Notes: generated by a model not told the origin, from the sequence alone. Positions 7,833 through 17,926 are shown, counted from the stretch's first letter. The stretch is 28,247 nt of DNA from Prevotella sp. UBA2711 (GCA_002354095.1 DEKX01000049.1:1-28247), one strand, 5' to 3'. Translations and numbers: made by a program.

Positions 7833-8849
7833 CACTAATTCCGGCCATCCGTCACTGGTCCACTTGATAGGACGCTGCACCAATATCGCAGCACCTTTAT
7901 GCTTCACGCTATAACCATGACTGATGTAAATATCCTCACCATTCATATTGTAGGCAGCACAATGACCGATAGCCTCAAACAGCTTCTTGTCACCGGCAAT
8001 CACCGGTGTGCCGCCACCTTCACGCATATCATTACCATCGCGGTCTACGTAGGGTCCATCCACCGTCTTACTACGGCCGACAACCACCCGGTAGGTACTC
8101 TTGCTGCCCATGCAACAATAGTCCCACGACACAAACAGATAATAATAACCACCATGTTTCATGATAAACGGAGCCTCAATAGCATTCGTTCCCGCATACT
8201 TAGAAGTAGGATTCGGCATACGGTTATGGTTCTTTGGTGAATAACGGCGGGCAACGGTACGTGGGCATTCACCCTTAGCAATATGCATGGTCGTGTCCAG
8301 TTTAGCTAATTGTATGCCATCCCAAAACGAGCCCCATACCAACCAAGGCTGATCATTGTCGTCAATCACGAAGTTAGGGTCTATGGCATTCCAATTGTCT
8401 CGTTTGTCTTTTGATGTCACGATACAGCCCTCATCTTTCCATATAGGGAACGCAAGCGAAGGCTTACTGAGCAGACCGATTGCCGATCCGTTCTTACCAA
8501 AGGTCGAGCAACTGTAGGCAAGCCACCAGCGCCCATGCCATTTGATGACATCAGGAGCCCAAACATGATGAGTAAATCCAGGTACGGAGTCACGCGTCCA
8601 CTGTGGCATTACCGTCATCACCGGCTCAGGCTGCACCGTCCATATCTTACGGTCTTTGGAAGTCATCTGCTGGATGCCCATTCCCGTAGCATATATATAA
8701 TAGGTACTATCCTCGTAGGCCATCACAGGGTCGTGCACCATCGGTGTCTCCGTTAGGAAAACCTTGGGCGGATGCCCTTTGTGATGAGATTGAGAATATA
8801 GAGTGGTGCTCATTGCGAGCACCACTACTATAGAGAGAAATCGTTTCAT
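7821..8849 (-). CDS. GH43 endo-arabinanase-type enzyme
   Basis: The 342-aa product has an ordinary signal peptide (MKRFLSIVVVLAMSTTLYSQ, no lipobox), so it is probably periplasmic. It is essentially one GH43 beta-propeller. Expected catalytic residues are Asp40 (MVHDPVMAYED), Asp157 (WNAIDPNFVIDD) and Glu225 (NAIEAPFIMKHGGYYYLF). WAPDVIKW near residue 98 and a later GHCAAY, which may supply the metal-binding histidine typical of arabinanases, support an arabinanase-like fold. Family knowledge suggests cleavage of alpha-1,5-arabinan or arabino-oligosaccharides. It begins 16 nt after the preceding operon gene stops; its own last residues (DSL) and stop are supplied by a heptamer array. Confidence 0.88.
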   Translation of the reverse strand: MKRFLSIVVVLAMSTTLYSQSHHKGHPPKVFLTETPMVHDPVMAYEDSTYYIYATGMGIQQMTSKDRKIWTVQPEPVMTVMPQWTRDSVPGFTHHVWAPDVIKWHGRWWLAYSCSTFGKNGSAIGLLSKPSLAFPIWKDEGCIVTSKDKRDNWNAIDPNFVIDDNDQPWLVWGSFWDGIQLAKLDTTMHIAKGECPRTVARRYSPKNHNRMPNPTSKYAGTNAIEAPFIMKHGGYYYLFVSWDYCCMGSKSTYRVVVGRSKTVDGPYVDRDGNDMREGGGTPVIAGDKKLFEAIGHCAAYNMNGEDIYISHGYSVKHKGAAILVQRPIKWTSDGWPELVDSL

Positions 8850-8865
8850 TATTCAGTTACTTTTT

Positions 8866-10818
8866 CTATTCTGCAGGAACCTTATAACCCCAGATGGTTA
8901 TACCGGTCTGACTGTCAAGAGCTGTGAAACAAGGAACCTTAGTGTCTGTAGGCTCCAAAGTCTGAGGAACCATCACACCCTTGTAGTCAGAGCCAAGATT
9001 AATCGTGATATAAGAAGTACCAGCCTTGATAGACCATGTACCTGTAGCATCACCAGAGATTGTACCGTCAGCATTCATTGTAATGTCAACAGGAACAGCA
9101 TATTCTTTCGCAGCATGATCCAGTCCGTAACGGTGAGCAAGCAACTTATAGTTACCAGCGATGTCAGCTGTTGCAACCTTCTGGGCAGCAGCGATACCAG
9201 CGCTCTTCACGCCCTCACCAGTATACTCGAATGGAGCAGCGACCAACCAGCCCTCTTCGTTCTGATATACCTGGTGGACACGAACCTGGTGACCCTCACC
9301 CCAATCCTGGAAGCGAGTGTGGTATACCAAATAGGTACGTCCGTCCTCTGCGGCAATGATACTGTTGTGACCCTGTGCACGCTCACCAGAAGCCTCGTTG
9401 GCACCACCAGTAAGCAGGTTACCCCACTTAGAGTAAGCACCGAAGATGTTCACACCACGGTTACCATCGTTCTCACCAGCACCGAAGTTCAGCTGATAAC
9501 TGTCATAGAGTGCTGAAGAACCCTTGCTGTCAACGTATGGCCCATCAGGACTCAGTGAGCGGAACACACGCATCTGATAACCACCAGCAGCCTCTAGACC
9601 ACCATAGGTCATGAACAGGAAGTAGTATCCACCGATATACTCGATATAGGAAGCCTCACCAGAGACGTAGGAGCCACCGGCAATCTTCTTACCGAAGTAA
9701 GGATCAGAAGTAGCACTGAGCTCGTAGTCCACATCATAGTCACGCAGACCTGTCTCCTCGTCAAGCTGCAGCATGAAGATACCACCGCTCCATGAGCCGT
9801 AAGACATCAGCAGGTTACCATCCTCGTCATAGAAGACACAGGGGTCAATGGCGTTAGGCCAGTAGTTACCATAGTTGTCTGTTGGAGCATAACGCTCAGG
9901 CAGAGAAGCCTGCTCACCCAATACAATCTCCAAGTCGGTAGACTTATAGGAGTCACCAGAGCGGAAACCACTCATCACGACAGGAGCCTGATAGCGGTAA
10001 GGACCTGCTATGTTATCAGCTGTCAGCATGATGATGCTTGAGTACCATCCATCACCATTGATGCTGAGATACATACAGTATTTACCCAATTTCTTGTTGT
10101 AGATAACATCAGGTGCCCACATCATACCATCCACACTGTATGACTCACTACCACGTGCAGACCAAGCAAAGGCATTGAAGTTGAGGTCATACTCTTTGCC
10201 ACCCTTCGTCACCTTCGTCACCTCAGGAGTGGTAAACGCATCAGCATTAGCAGCATCATTGCTGGTAGCTGTTGCCCAAGGAGCAGTAAATGCCTCCCAA
10301 GACATCATGTTGTTACACTTAGCGGCAGCGCGATGTGAACCGAAGATATAATAGGTACTAGTTGCCTGATCCCAAACAATACTTGGGTCATGGACGCTGA
10401 CACGCTTCAGTGCTGACGGACCCTCCGTCTGAGGATCATCCTCTACGGACTCTGTCGCTGTTGTCGTGAAAGACACCTCCTCAGAGTATTTCACATCAAA
10501 ACTGGTTTGTGCAAAGCCACGAACATAGTAAGTGGTATTTTTTGCAAGACCACCAATAGTCAGCACCAAATCTTTACTAGAGCCCACCACTTTGCTATCC
10601 TCAACCGTTGGATTAGGTGAAGTTGAGTAGCATACACCACGATAAGTAATGTGCGATCCCGTGGCTGTCAAGGTGACAACGGCTGAATTACCGGAAACAG
10701 AAGACACCGTAGGAGTAGTAACTGTCAAGGGATAATTCACCTCACTGACATCGTTGCTACAGGCTGTTGCCATCATTCCGATGGCAAACAGCACTAATAG
10801 TTTAGAAATATATTTCAT
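8866..10818 (-). CDS. Surface lipoprotein GH43 endo-arabinanase with N-terminal FnIII-like domain
   Basis: This 650-aa protein starts with a lipoprotein signal (MMATAC, Cys20), so it is probably anchored at the outer membrane. Residues about 30-122 form a fibronectin-III-like domain, ending in the typical NTTYYVRGFA and VSFTTT strands. A GH43 propeller follows with Asp144 (VHDPSIVWD), Asp325 (PNAIDPCVFYDEDG) and Glu388 (SGEASYIEYIGGYYF) as expected base, pKa modulator and acid. RAQGHNSI near 485 fits the metal-ligand histidine. The last 100 residues are a small beta-domain usual at the end of this arabinanase group. It is likely the surface endo-enzyme that makes the first cuts in arabinan, placed directly after the binding proteins in the operon. 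Confidence 0.9.
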   Translation of the reverse strand: MKYISKLLVLFAIGMMATACSNDVSEVNYPLTVTTPTVSSVSGNSAVVTLTATGSHITYRGVCYSTSPNPTVEDSKVVGSSKDLVLTIGGLAKNTTYYVRGFAQTSFDVKYSEEVSFTTTATESVEDDPQTEGPSALKRVSVHDPSIVWDQATSTYYIFGSHRAAAKCNNMMSWEAFTAPWATATSNDAANADAFTTPEVTKVTKGGKEYDLNFNAFAWSARGSESYSVDGMMWAPDVIYNKKLGKYCMYLSINGDGWYSSIIMLTADNIAGPYRYQAPVVMSGFRSGDSYKSTDLEIVLGEQASLPERYAPTDNYGNYWPNAIDPCVFYDEDGNLLMSYGSWSGGIFMLQLDEETGLRDYDVDYELSATSDPYFGKKIAGGSYVSGEASYIEYIGGYYFLFMTYGGLEAAGGYQMRVFRSLSPDGPYVDSKGSSALYDSYQLNFGAGENDGNRGVNIFGAYSKWGNLLTGGANEASGERAQGHNSIIAAEDGRTYLVYHTRFQDWGEGHQVRVHQVYQNEEGWLVAAPFEYTGEGVKSAGIAAAQKVATADIAGNYKLLAHRYGLDHAAKEYAVPVDITMNADGTISGDATGTWSIKAGTSYITINLGSDYKGVMVPQTLEPTDTKVPCFTALDSQTGITIWGYKVPAE

Positions 10819-10838
10819 AATACAATTCGTTTATTTGA

Positions 10839-12761
10839 TTATTCAAATACCAAGTGAGCCTTCTCCATACTCAAGTTGTAGTAAAGGTCATTAGAATCAA
10901 TATTATTGAGTCCTTTATAATTCTGAGTATAGACCTTACCGTCTGTAGCTTCTACAACAGCCTTAATATCAGCTGTTCCATCACCATTATTAGTAATATA
11001 AGTGGTCACTTTCGCACCATCCATGATAGAAGCAAAGATTTCCCAGTTATAGTCACATGACTGGCAACCTTCCCAATAGCTTCCACCTAAGCCCCAGTTA
11101 TCAGCACGTACGAAGCAGTACTCAGTACCATCACCTTTACAAAGCTGAATGATGAAGTTATTCCAGTTTGCGGCACCATCACCAGCATTGATGAATCGGT
11201 TCACGAATGTCTGACCTGCCTCAATCTTAATATTTGGAGTTGCAATTGCACGGAATCCACTGGTATTGTCTTCGGCACCAATTACATAATCAAACTCAAG
11301 ATGACCTTTCTCCATACTCAGGTTGAAACACATGTCATTAGGATCGATATTTTTAAGACCTGTATACTTCTGGGTATATGTATTACCATCAGAACCCACA
11401 ACCACAGCCTTAATATCAGCAGTACCATCACCATTGTTAGTGATATAGGTTGTAACCTTGGCACCATTTAAGATTTCCTTAAAGTTGCCCCAGTCCCAAT
11501 CACATGACTGGCAACCTTCCCAATAGCTTCCACCTAAGCCCCAGTTATCAGCACGTACGAAGCAGTACTCAGTACCGTCACTCTTACAGAGCTGAATGAT
11601 GAAGTTATCCCAGTTATTAACACCATCAGTATAGTTGGTGAAGTAGTTGACATATGTCTGACCTGGTGCAACTTTGAAGTTCTCCGTTGCCTCTTCACGG
11701 AATCCACTGGTATTATCAGTCTTACCTATGCAGGTGAACAACTTTTCTACGACGCTAAATGAGGCGTAAGCAATAATTGGCTTGTCAGCACTTGCACCTT
11801 TATAAGTCTTACCATAAGCAGCTACGAGAGTCTTTGTCCCAAGATCATCCATGCTAGGAATTACCTCAAATTGCAAATCCTCAGCTTTTACAACAACAGG
11901 AGCTGGCAACTCTTCGAAAGTAACCTCTGCAGTCACACCTGCTATCAAAGTCTCCTGATCTGTTCCAAGCAGAACTTTTGAAGGAACACCTTTCAGCACC
12001 ATAGACAACGGCTGTTTATCGTTAGCAGAAGTACGTCCACCAATCGGATTAATATTAGTAGAAATGAAACTAACCAATGAACCTTCAATACCAATACGAC
12101 AGGCGATAGGCACATCAGCACCTGTTGATGGGAATGGAGTGGTTTGTGTATAGGTCTTTGTCAACGTACCATTCGTCATCTTGATGTAGAGACCACCATC
12201 TGTACGATCAACAGTCAAAGTAATTTTACCATTCATCTTCTGAACAGAGGCATCCACATCCTGGTTATCACCTTCCGTTGGAGAAGAATTGGAGAAGTTT
12301 GCTTTGACAAGACTTCGGTCAATTTCCGTACCTACAGTATTCCATTCTGAATTTTTTGTAGGATCGTTATCGAAGCGGATAACACCATACTCATCACCCA
12401 AAGTTCCCGTTTCTGCATCAGTGCATGCATTCAATACAACATAGAAGTTTTTGTAATACTTGTTATCTGGATTAACAGTCAGATTAAACTGGGCCTGCCA
12501 CTTTGCACCAGCTGGTACGACATAAGTCTTACCTAATGTCCAGAAACCAGAGGACAAATCTTCCTTTCCGATGTTATACACATCTTCCATCTGACCCACA
12601 AGTTCTTCCTCTGGCTCAGGTTCGTCCTCTTCACCTCCCATTTCTGAGAGCCAACCAGGTGCTCCAATATTGTAAAGATCACCTCCTTCACAACTCGTCA
12701 TCGTCAGTACTCCGAAAGCACCGATAAAGAAGAGGGATGCTAATTTATTTAGATATTTCAT
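10839..12761 (-). CDS. SusE/SusF-like surface glycan-binding lipoprotein with duplicated domains
   Basis: This 640-aa protein is recognised by position (directly after susD) and design, not by clear family identity. It has a lipoprotein signal ending in MTSC (Cys24), then an acidic segment EEDEPEPEEE around 44-53 that probably spaces it from the membrane. A first beta-rich domain spans about 60-230, and a middle Ig-like stretch runs to about 345. Two tandem domains follow, starting at 349 and 498 and 149 residues apart. Both begin DNTSGFR and share the identical 22-residue block 408-429 / 557-578 (FVRADNWG to WEGCQSC). The aromatic and Cys-rich block is the best candidate for a glycan-binding face and a disulfide. 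Probable role: holding polysaccharide at the cell surface. Confidence 0.8.
   Translation of the reverse strand: MKYLNKLASLFFIGAFGVLTMTSCEGGDLYNIGAPGWLSEMGGEEDEPEPEEELVGQMEDVYNIGKEDLSSGFWTLGKTYVVPAGAKWQAQFNLTVNPDNKYYKNFYVVLNACTDAETGTLGDEYGVIRFDNDPTKNSEWNTVGTEIDRSLVKANFSNSSPTEGDNQDVDASVQKMNGKITLTVDRTDGGLYIKMTNGTLTKTYTQTTPFPSTGADVPIACRIGIEGSLVSFISTNINPIGGRTSANDKQPLSMVLKGVPSKVLLGTDQETLIAGVTAEVTFEELPAPVVVKAEDLQFEVIPSMDDLGTKTLVAAYGKTYKGASADKPIIAYASFSVVEKLFTCIGKTDNTSGFREEATENFKVAPGQTYVNYFTNYTDGVNNWDNFIIQLCKSDGTEYCFVRADNWGLGGSYWEGCQSCDWDWGNFKEILNGAKVTTYITNNGDGTADIKAVVVGSDGNTYTQKYTGLKNIDPNDMCFNLSMEKGHLEFDYVIGAEDNTSGFRAIATPNIKIEAGQTFVNRFINAGDGAANWNNFIIQLCKGDGTEYCFVRADNWGLGGSYWEGCQSCDYNWEIFASIMDGAKVTTYITNNGDGTADIKAVVEATDGKVYTQNYKGLNNIDSNDLYYNLSMEKAHLVFE
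11053..11129 (-). repeat. Direct repeat, copy in the last domain of the SusE/F-like gene
   Basis: These 77 bases are identical to 11500-11576, at an offset of 447 bp (149 codons). Similarity continues on both sides with scattered differences across the whole domain, showing a domain-scale tandem duplication. Confidence 0.9.
11500..11576 (-). repeat. Direct repeat, copy in the second-last domain of the SusE/F-like gene
   Basis: This is the partner of 11053-11129, encoding the block around DNWGLGGSYWEGCQSC. It is identical even at third codon positions, while flanking parts of the two domains differ, for example TENFKVAPGQ versus TPNIKIEAGQ. Confidence 0.9.
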
Positions 12762-12788
12762 AATCTTTATCGTTTAAAAGTTTTATTG

Positions 12789-14585
12789 TTATTTGCTCAA
12801 ATCCACTACAGGATGCACTGTCCAACCATTCTTAGAGAAATAATAAGAGTTATCTTTACTATAATTGGCAGAGTTTCCTACAAGATTAGGATTGTCATTC
12901 AAAGCAATCTGATAAATTGGCAGGAACTCATGTCCTGGATTGTAGAAGTCAAATGAACTGAGAACGCCCGTACCACCATACTGCACATTCTCTTTGAGCC
13001 TTGCTGGATCTTTAGAAAGTATGTAAACAGAATGCTCCTTTAATTGCTGCAGGCGACCTGAATCATAGAAGAAGCCCCAACGAAGCAAGTCAAAACCACG
13101 ACCATACTCACAACCGAACTCTTTTGGACGCTCTACATTAGCAATCTGCTCAAACAACTTGTCGGCATTATTGAAATCAGCCAGTGCCAAATCCTTCAAA
13201 TGAGCACGACGGCGAACTACGTTAATCCACTCGATAGCCTGTGCAGTAGGACCATTCACCTCATTCTCACACTCGGCTGCACGAAGCAGTACATCGGAAT
13301 AACGCATAATACGAATATTAATACCACATCTTAAGTTCTGCACAACACTTGTATAAAGATTGGTGCGCAGATTAGTATGTTTGGCAATGGGTAGTCCGCC
13401 CTCGTCAGGACGCATCATGACGGGATCGTCTTCAGTCATAGGCTCGCCATAGCATACATTTCCATTTGCATAGCCTTCCCACTCCTGCTCGTAGGAGCCG
13501 ATGGTCCAGTAGAGACGCGGGTCGAGGGAACTTGGCATATCAACTGTACGCTCTTTCTTGAACAGATTATACAGCCATGGAGCAGCAGCGAGGTCACCCC
13601 AACCACCTTTTGATATTGGACCGCAGTTAGCTTCTAAGGCATTTCCTTGACTGGCATCCTTACTAATGTTAACCTGGGTCCACTCATCAACAGAGCCTTG
13701 AGAACCGTTATCCAAATATTGAATTTCAAACAAGCTTTCTGCATTATTTTCATAAGAACCCTCTTGGAAGTTATCGCCATAATTGTCCATCAGTTTGTAT
13801 GTTCCATACTTCTGATTACCACCTTCAGTGCTGTTCAGAATATCCTTCAACACTGTGAGTGCCTCACTGTACTTATGACGCTGCATCAAAGCACGTGCAT
13901 AGATACCAGCAGCGGCACCACTGGTTGCGCGACCTTTTGCCCATTCGCCACCAGCATCACGTGTAGGTAGGAGGGTCATTGCTTCGGCTAAGTCCTTCTC
14001 CACCTGATCCATTACTCTGTCAAACTGAGCAAACTCATTCTCATCGCCTTCTTCTTTATTGGCAGGATGAAGACCTGCTTCGTTAGAATAATCATTATAA
14101 TTCAGAATCAATGGAGGATTCTGATAATAGCAGGCAAGATTATAGTAAGCTAATCCACGTGCAAATAGAGCCTGACCTTTGATTTTCTTCAATGCGTCTG
14201 TCAGCGTTTCATAATTCTCTTCGCACTTAGTAATCACATAATTACTGATATTCACAACAAAGTACCAGTCACGATATATCCATTGAGACATATCTGCGTT
14301 AGTAGGCGTTACATTCCAGTGATCAGCTTCCAAATACCAAGCATTTTGTGGATTCCACATATCCTCAGCACGAACTGCATCAATCGTGTAACCCACACGA
14401 GCATAAGTTCCCTCCATACGCATGTGGTGATAGCATGCAATCACAGCTTCCTCCAAATCACCTACAGAGTTCCCAAAAGTTCCCGTAGAAGGCTCATTGG
14501 GGTTGGCCAACTCCAACTTGTCGCTACACGATGTCAGCGTGCCGATGCCCAACATCAGGGCAAGTGATATTTTATATAGTTTCAT
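12789..14585 (-). CDS. susD: SusD-family outer-membrane glycan-binding lipoprotein
   Basis: The 598-aa product has the usual SusD size and a lipoprotein signal ending LTSC (Cys20). The N-terminal segment LANPNEPSTGTFGNSVGDLEEAVIACYHHMR matches the SusD start, followed by the alpha-helical TPR-like body (KIKGQALFARGLAYYNLACYYQ) and the C-terminal SusD_RagB part with ILLRAAE-like VLLRAAECENEV and the late ERPKEFGCEYGRGFDLLRWG. SusD proteins sit as a lid on SusC and capture oligosaccharides. The gene starts 22 nt after susC stops, which is typical for this pair. The substrate is inferred from the GH43 genes downstream to be arabinan-like. Confidence 0.95.
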   Translation of the reverse strand: MKLYKISLALMLGIGTLTSCSDKLELANPNEPSTGTFGNSVGDLEEAVIACYHHMRMEGTYARVGYTIDAVRAEDMWNPQNAWYLEADHWNVTPTNADMSQWIYRDWYFVVNISNYVITKCEENYETLTDALKKIKGQALFARGLAYYNLACYYQNPPLILNYNDYSNEAGLHPANKEEGDENEFAQFDRVMDQVEKDLAEAMTLLPTRDAGGEWAKGRATSGAAAGIYARALMQRHKYSEALTVLKDILNSTEGGNQKYGTYKLMDNYGDNFQEGSYENNAESLFEIQYLDNGSQGSVDEWTQVNISKDASQGNALEANCGPISKGGWGDLAAAPWLYNLFKKERTVDMPSSLDPRLYWTIGSYEQEWEGYANGNVCYGEPMTEDDPVMMRPDEGGLPIAKHTNLRTNLYTSVVQNLRCGINIRIMRYSDVLLRAAECENEVNGPTAQAIEWINVVRRRAHLKDLALADFNNADKLFEQIANVERPKEFGCEYGRGFDLLRWGFFYDSGRLQQLKEHSVYILSKDPARLKENVQYGGTGVLSSFDFYNPGHEFLPIYQIALNDNPNLVGNSANYSKDNSYYFSKNGWTVHPVVDLSK

Positions 14586-14607
14586 AATAATTACCTCTTT
14601 TTATATA

Positions 14608-17600
14608 TTAGAATGAGAAAAGAACACCAGCCATGAAGCTACGTGCGCTAGGATATGAACACCAGTTGTTACCTGGCTGGAATGGTGCACCAGCAAAATC
14701 CACATTGTATCCCTTATACTTGGTGAAAGTATGGAGATTCTGAGCAGAAACGTAAACACGAGCACCAGAGACAACACCCTTAAACCATTTGTCGGGGAAG
14801 TTGTAACCTAATTCTATATTGGCAATCTTCCAATAGGCCGCATTTTGAATGTATCTATCACTGAATTTGTCATTCCAGTTTTCGCCATTAGCAGCATAGT
14901 ATGTACGAGGAACATTAGAAATGTATGTCAGGCCATCTGCTGACCAACGATTTGCTTCTAACACCTCAACACCTCTATTTAAGATACCATAGGAAGATCT
15001 GAGAACATTATATAAACCATCTGTTACATGATAATTCAATGCACCGAAGGTTGAAATGCTAAGATCAAAATTCTTATATTCGAAATGAGCACTAAGACCA
15101 AAGTTCACCTTTGGCATTCCACTACCAAGCACTACACGGTCGTCGGCATTGATAACACCATCCTCGTTAACATCCTTATAGAGGCAATCACCCACATTAG
15201 CATTCAACTGAGTAGCGTGATCGTCCAAGTCTGCCTGAGTGCGAGCAATACCCTCATAGACATAGCCATAGAACTGACCAACCTCCTCACCTACGATGGT
15301 AATACAATCACCTTCAATGTATGGTTCGTTTGTGAAACCAAGAGATTTCACCTTATTCTTGAGAGTACTCAGGTTACCACTAACCTGCCATTTGAAAGGA
15401 TGATCAAAGTTGCGATAGGTTGCAGAGAACTCGAAACCGCTATTTTGCATCGTTGCAGCATTCATCTTAACTGTATAACCCGGCGGAACTGGTGGGTTAA
15501 TAGCACCTGCTCCTACGTTATTAGGAACGGGTACAGAGTAAAGCAAGTCAGTAGATTTATTCAAATACCACTCAGCAGTGAACTCCAAACGGTTGTTGAA
15601 CATAGCAAGATCAATACCTACGTTAGTTGTCTTCTTCTTCTCCCAAGCAAGCTGATCATTCACATATCTTTCAATAGATGAACCAGAAACCACATTATTA
15701 CCAAAGCTATAAGTCATGTAACCACGACGCATCGTTGCCTGATACATATATTCACCAATATTCTCATTACCAAGTTCACCATAGCTAGCGCGAACCTTGA
15801 ACATGTTTACGATGTTACGATCAATGGGGAAGAACTTTTCCTTATCGAAACGCCAGCCGACAGAAATTGATGGGAACGTTCCCCAACGGATATCCTTAGT
15901 CAGACGAGAGCTACCGTCACGACGGAGAATAAATGAGAGCAGGTATTTGCCGTCGTAATCATAAATCAAACGACCGAGTAAAGAGGTCAAGGCATGTTTG
16001 CTCTCGTATGAGGAGGCGTCTCTGGATTCTCCGTTGCCAACCTGTAAGAAATAAGGCTCAGTTAAATTGTGACCTAATCCTGTTAAAGTATTATACCCTT
16101 CTTCCTGATATGTAATACCCGCTAATAAGTTGAAATGGTGTAAACCAAAAGTCGCATCATAAGTTAACGTATTCTCTACCAAGAAATCAGACCATGTACG
16201 CTTTTCTTTTGTCAAGGTCTCGTCGTTCTTTGACAAGTATTTCTTTGTACTCTCGATAAAAGAAGGAAGCCATGTATGATAGGTGCCATAAGTCTTGCTA
16301 TAAGAGAGATTCAGTTTATAATTCAATTTATGGTTTTTGCTATCCAAACCAATCATCTTTAAGAGATTAACATCAGCAGAACCTGTAGCAACTACACGGT
16401 CAACTATCGTATTACGATTAAACAAGTTATTAATCATTAAAGGATTGTCACGGTCAATAGCACCATGGATAGACTCATAAAAAGTACCATATCCATAAGC
16501 GTCATATTTATAATTCTTAGCCGCTGGTACCTGATCGTCCAAATACCAAGTTGTTTCATCATAAGCCTTGACAGTTGGAGGCATTACCAAAGCGTTACTT
16601 AATACGTTTGCTCCATCCATACCATATAAACCCTGAATGAACTCCTGTGCATTTGAGATACCGATACCATCCTGATTTGAATGCGAATATACAAGACTGG
16701 TACGGAAATTGATGAACTTGGTCTCCATCGTGTTGTTTACACGAGCGGTAAAACGCTTATAGTTTGGACCTGCGCCTTGCAACGTACCTTTCTGCTGGAA
16801 GTAGTCAAGACCAACATTATAAGTATTGTGTGCACCACCGCCACTCAGATTGACGTTATGATTCTGACGGAAACCCGTTTTGAACACCTCGTCAACCCAA
16901 TTGGTATTGGTATTATCCATAAACTGATATTTACCTGTTTCCGGATTCAGAGAATAGCCACTTGGCAAAGACAATGTAGAACCTGTAGTAGCATTGTAAT
17001 TGGCATATGCCTGCCCCATATAATTACTATATTGGTCAGCATTCATGACATCATATTCCCCTGTTGGAATCCAGTCAACACCAAAATAGCCCTTATAATC
17101 AACCTTTAGAGGCTGGTCCTTCTTACCTCCCTTGGTAGTGATGATAACCACACCGTTAGCGGCACGAGAACCGTAGATAGCACCTGCAGATGCATCCTTC
17201 AACACCTGAATGGTCTCAATGTCGTTAGGAGAGAAGTCACGGATTGAAGTACCCATGGGCACACCATCAATCACATACAAAGGCGACGTGTCACCGAAAG
17301 TACCCAATCCACGAATCTTTACTGCTGGGTCAGCACCAGGTTGACCGTCAGAAGTAATCTGCACACCAGCAACCTTACCTTCCAACATAGAAGAAATGTT
17401 GGAATGTGATACACGCTTAAGTTCATCAGCATTTACGATAGAAACAGATCCCGTCAGGTCAGCTTTCTTCTGTGTACCGTAACCTACAACTACCACTTGA
17501 TCCAAGATCTGAGAGTCAGACTCCATCTGGATAGCATCAATCACAGCGCGGCCACGGACTGCAATTTCACGGTCTTTGTAGCCTACATAGCTAATAACGA

Positions 17601-17841
17601 GAGTTGCGTTAGAAGCTGCATCAATCTGGAAGTTACCGTCAATGTCGGTCACACTTCCTGAAGAAGCACCTTTAACCCTTACTGTAGCACCAATCAGGGG
17701 TTCCCCGTCTTGATCCACAACCTGACCCTTGACCTTGATGGTCTGCTGAGTCACTGCTGCATTGGCAGAAACAGGACAGACGGTAAGTCCACCCGTGATT
17801 CCGAATGTCAGCATCAAAGAGAATAATAGTTCTTTTCTCAT
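14608..17841 (-). CDS. susC: SusC-family TonB-dependent outer-membrane transporter
   Basis: This 1077-aa transporter begins with a cleavable signal peptide (about 1-29). Residues about 37-108 are a carboxypeptidase-regulatory-like beta-sandwich (IKVKGQVVDQDGEPLIGATV). A TonB-box-like DQVVVVGYGTQKK follows at 114-126, then the plug with SVSIVNADELKRV, PLYVIDGVP and GAIYGSRAANGVVIITTK. The rest is the 22-strand barrel ending in the aromatic terminal strand GVLFSF. It imports oligosaccharides bound by SusD, using TonB energy. It is the first gene of the operon, 164 nt downstream of the regulator, with its own promoter and candidate operator. Confidence 0.96.
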   Translation of the reverse strand: MRKELLFSLMLTFGITGGLTVCPVSANAAVTQQTIKVKGQVVDQDGEPLIGATVRVKGASSGSVTDIDGNFQIDAASNATLVISYVGYKDREIAVRGRAVIDAIQMESDSQILDQVVVVGYGTQKKADLTGSVSIVNADELKRVSHSNISSMLEGKVAGVQITSDGQPGADPAVKIRGLGTFGDTSPLYVIDGVPMGTSIRDFSPNDIETIQVLKDASAGAIYGSRAANGVVIITTKGGKKDQPLKVDYKGYFGVDWIPTGEYDVMNADQYSNYMGQAYANYNATTGSTLSLPSGYSLNPETGKYQFMDNTNTNWVDEVFKTGFRQNHNVNLSGGGAHNTYNVGLDYFQQKGTLQGAGPNYKRFTARVNNTMETKFINFRTSLVYSHSNQDGIGISNAQEFIQGLYGMDGANVLSNALVMPPTVKAYDETTWYLDDQVPAAKNYKYDAYGYGTFYESIHGAIDRDNPLMINNLFNRNTIVDRVVATGSADVNLLKMIGLDSKNHKLNYKLNLSYSKTYGTYHTWLPSFIESTKKYLSKNDETLTKEKRTWSDFLVENTLTYDATFGLHHFNLLAGITYQEEGYNTLTGLGHNLTEPYFLQVGNGESRDASSYESKHALTSLLGRLIYDYDGKYLLSFILRRDGSSRLTKDIRWGTFPSISVGWRFDKEKFFPIDRNIVNMFKVRASYGELGNENIGEYMYQATMRRGYMTYSFGNNVVSGSSIERYVNDQLAWEKKKTTNVGIDLAMFNNRLEFTAEWYLNKSTDLLYSVPVPNNVGAGAINPPVPPGYTVKMNAATMQNSGFEFSATYRNFDHPFKWQVSGNLSTLKNKVKSLGFTNEPYIEGDCITIVGEEVGQFYGYVYEGIARTQADLDDHATQLNANVGDCLYKDVNEDGVINADDRVVLGSGMPKVNFGLSAHFEYKNFDLSISTFGALNYHVTDGLYNVLRSSYGILNRGVEVLEANRWSADGLTYISNVPRTYYAANGENWNDKFSDRYIQNAAYWKIANIELGYNFPDKWFKGVVSGARVYVSAQNLHTFTKYKGYNVDFAGAPFQPGNNWCSYPSARSFMAGVLFSF

Positions 17842-17918
17842 TGCTTTTGCATTTAGGTTAGAAAATTATTTGAATTAAAAAATATTGTTTTCAGTCGTTT
17901 GTAGTTACGATTCGAGCG

Positions 17919-17926
17919 CAAAGATA
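17919..17926 (-). promoter_or_regulatory. -7 promoter box of the susC operon
   Basis: The minus strand reads TATCTTTG, matching TAnnTTTG, about 78 nt before the susC ATG. No TTTG lies at the normal distance of about 19-21 nt; instead the first operator repeat begins there. That is what one expects of a promoter that needs an activator. Confidence 0.7.

Noticed and set aside
8803..9516. A 237-aa plus-strand open frame opposite the GH43 lipoprotein gene
   Set aside because: It lies antisense across conserved GH43 and C-terminal domain sequence; no signal, domain or promoter supports it.
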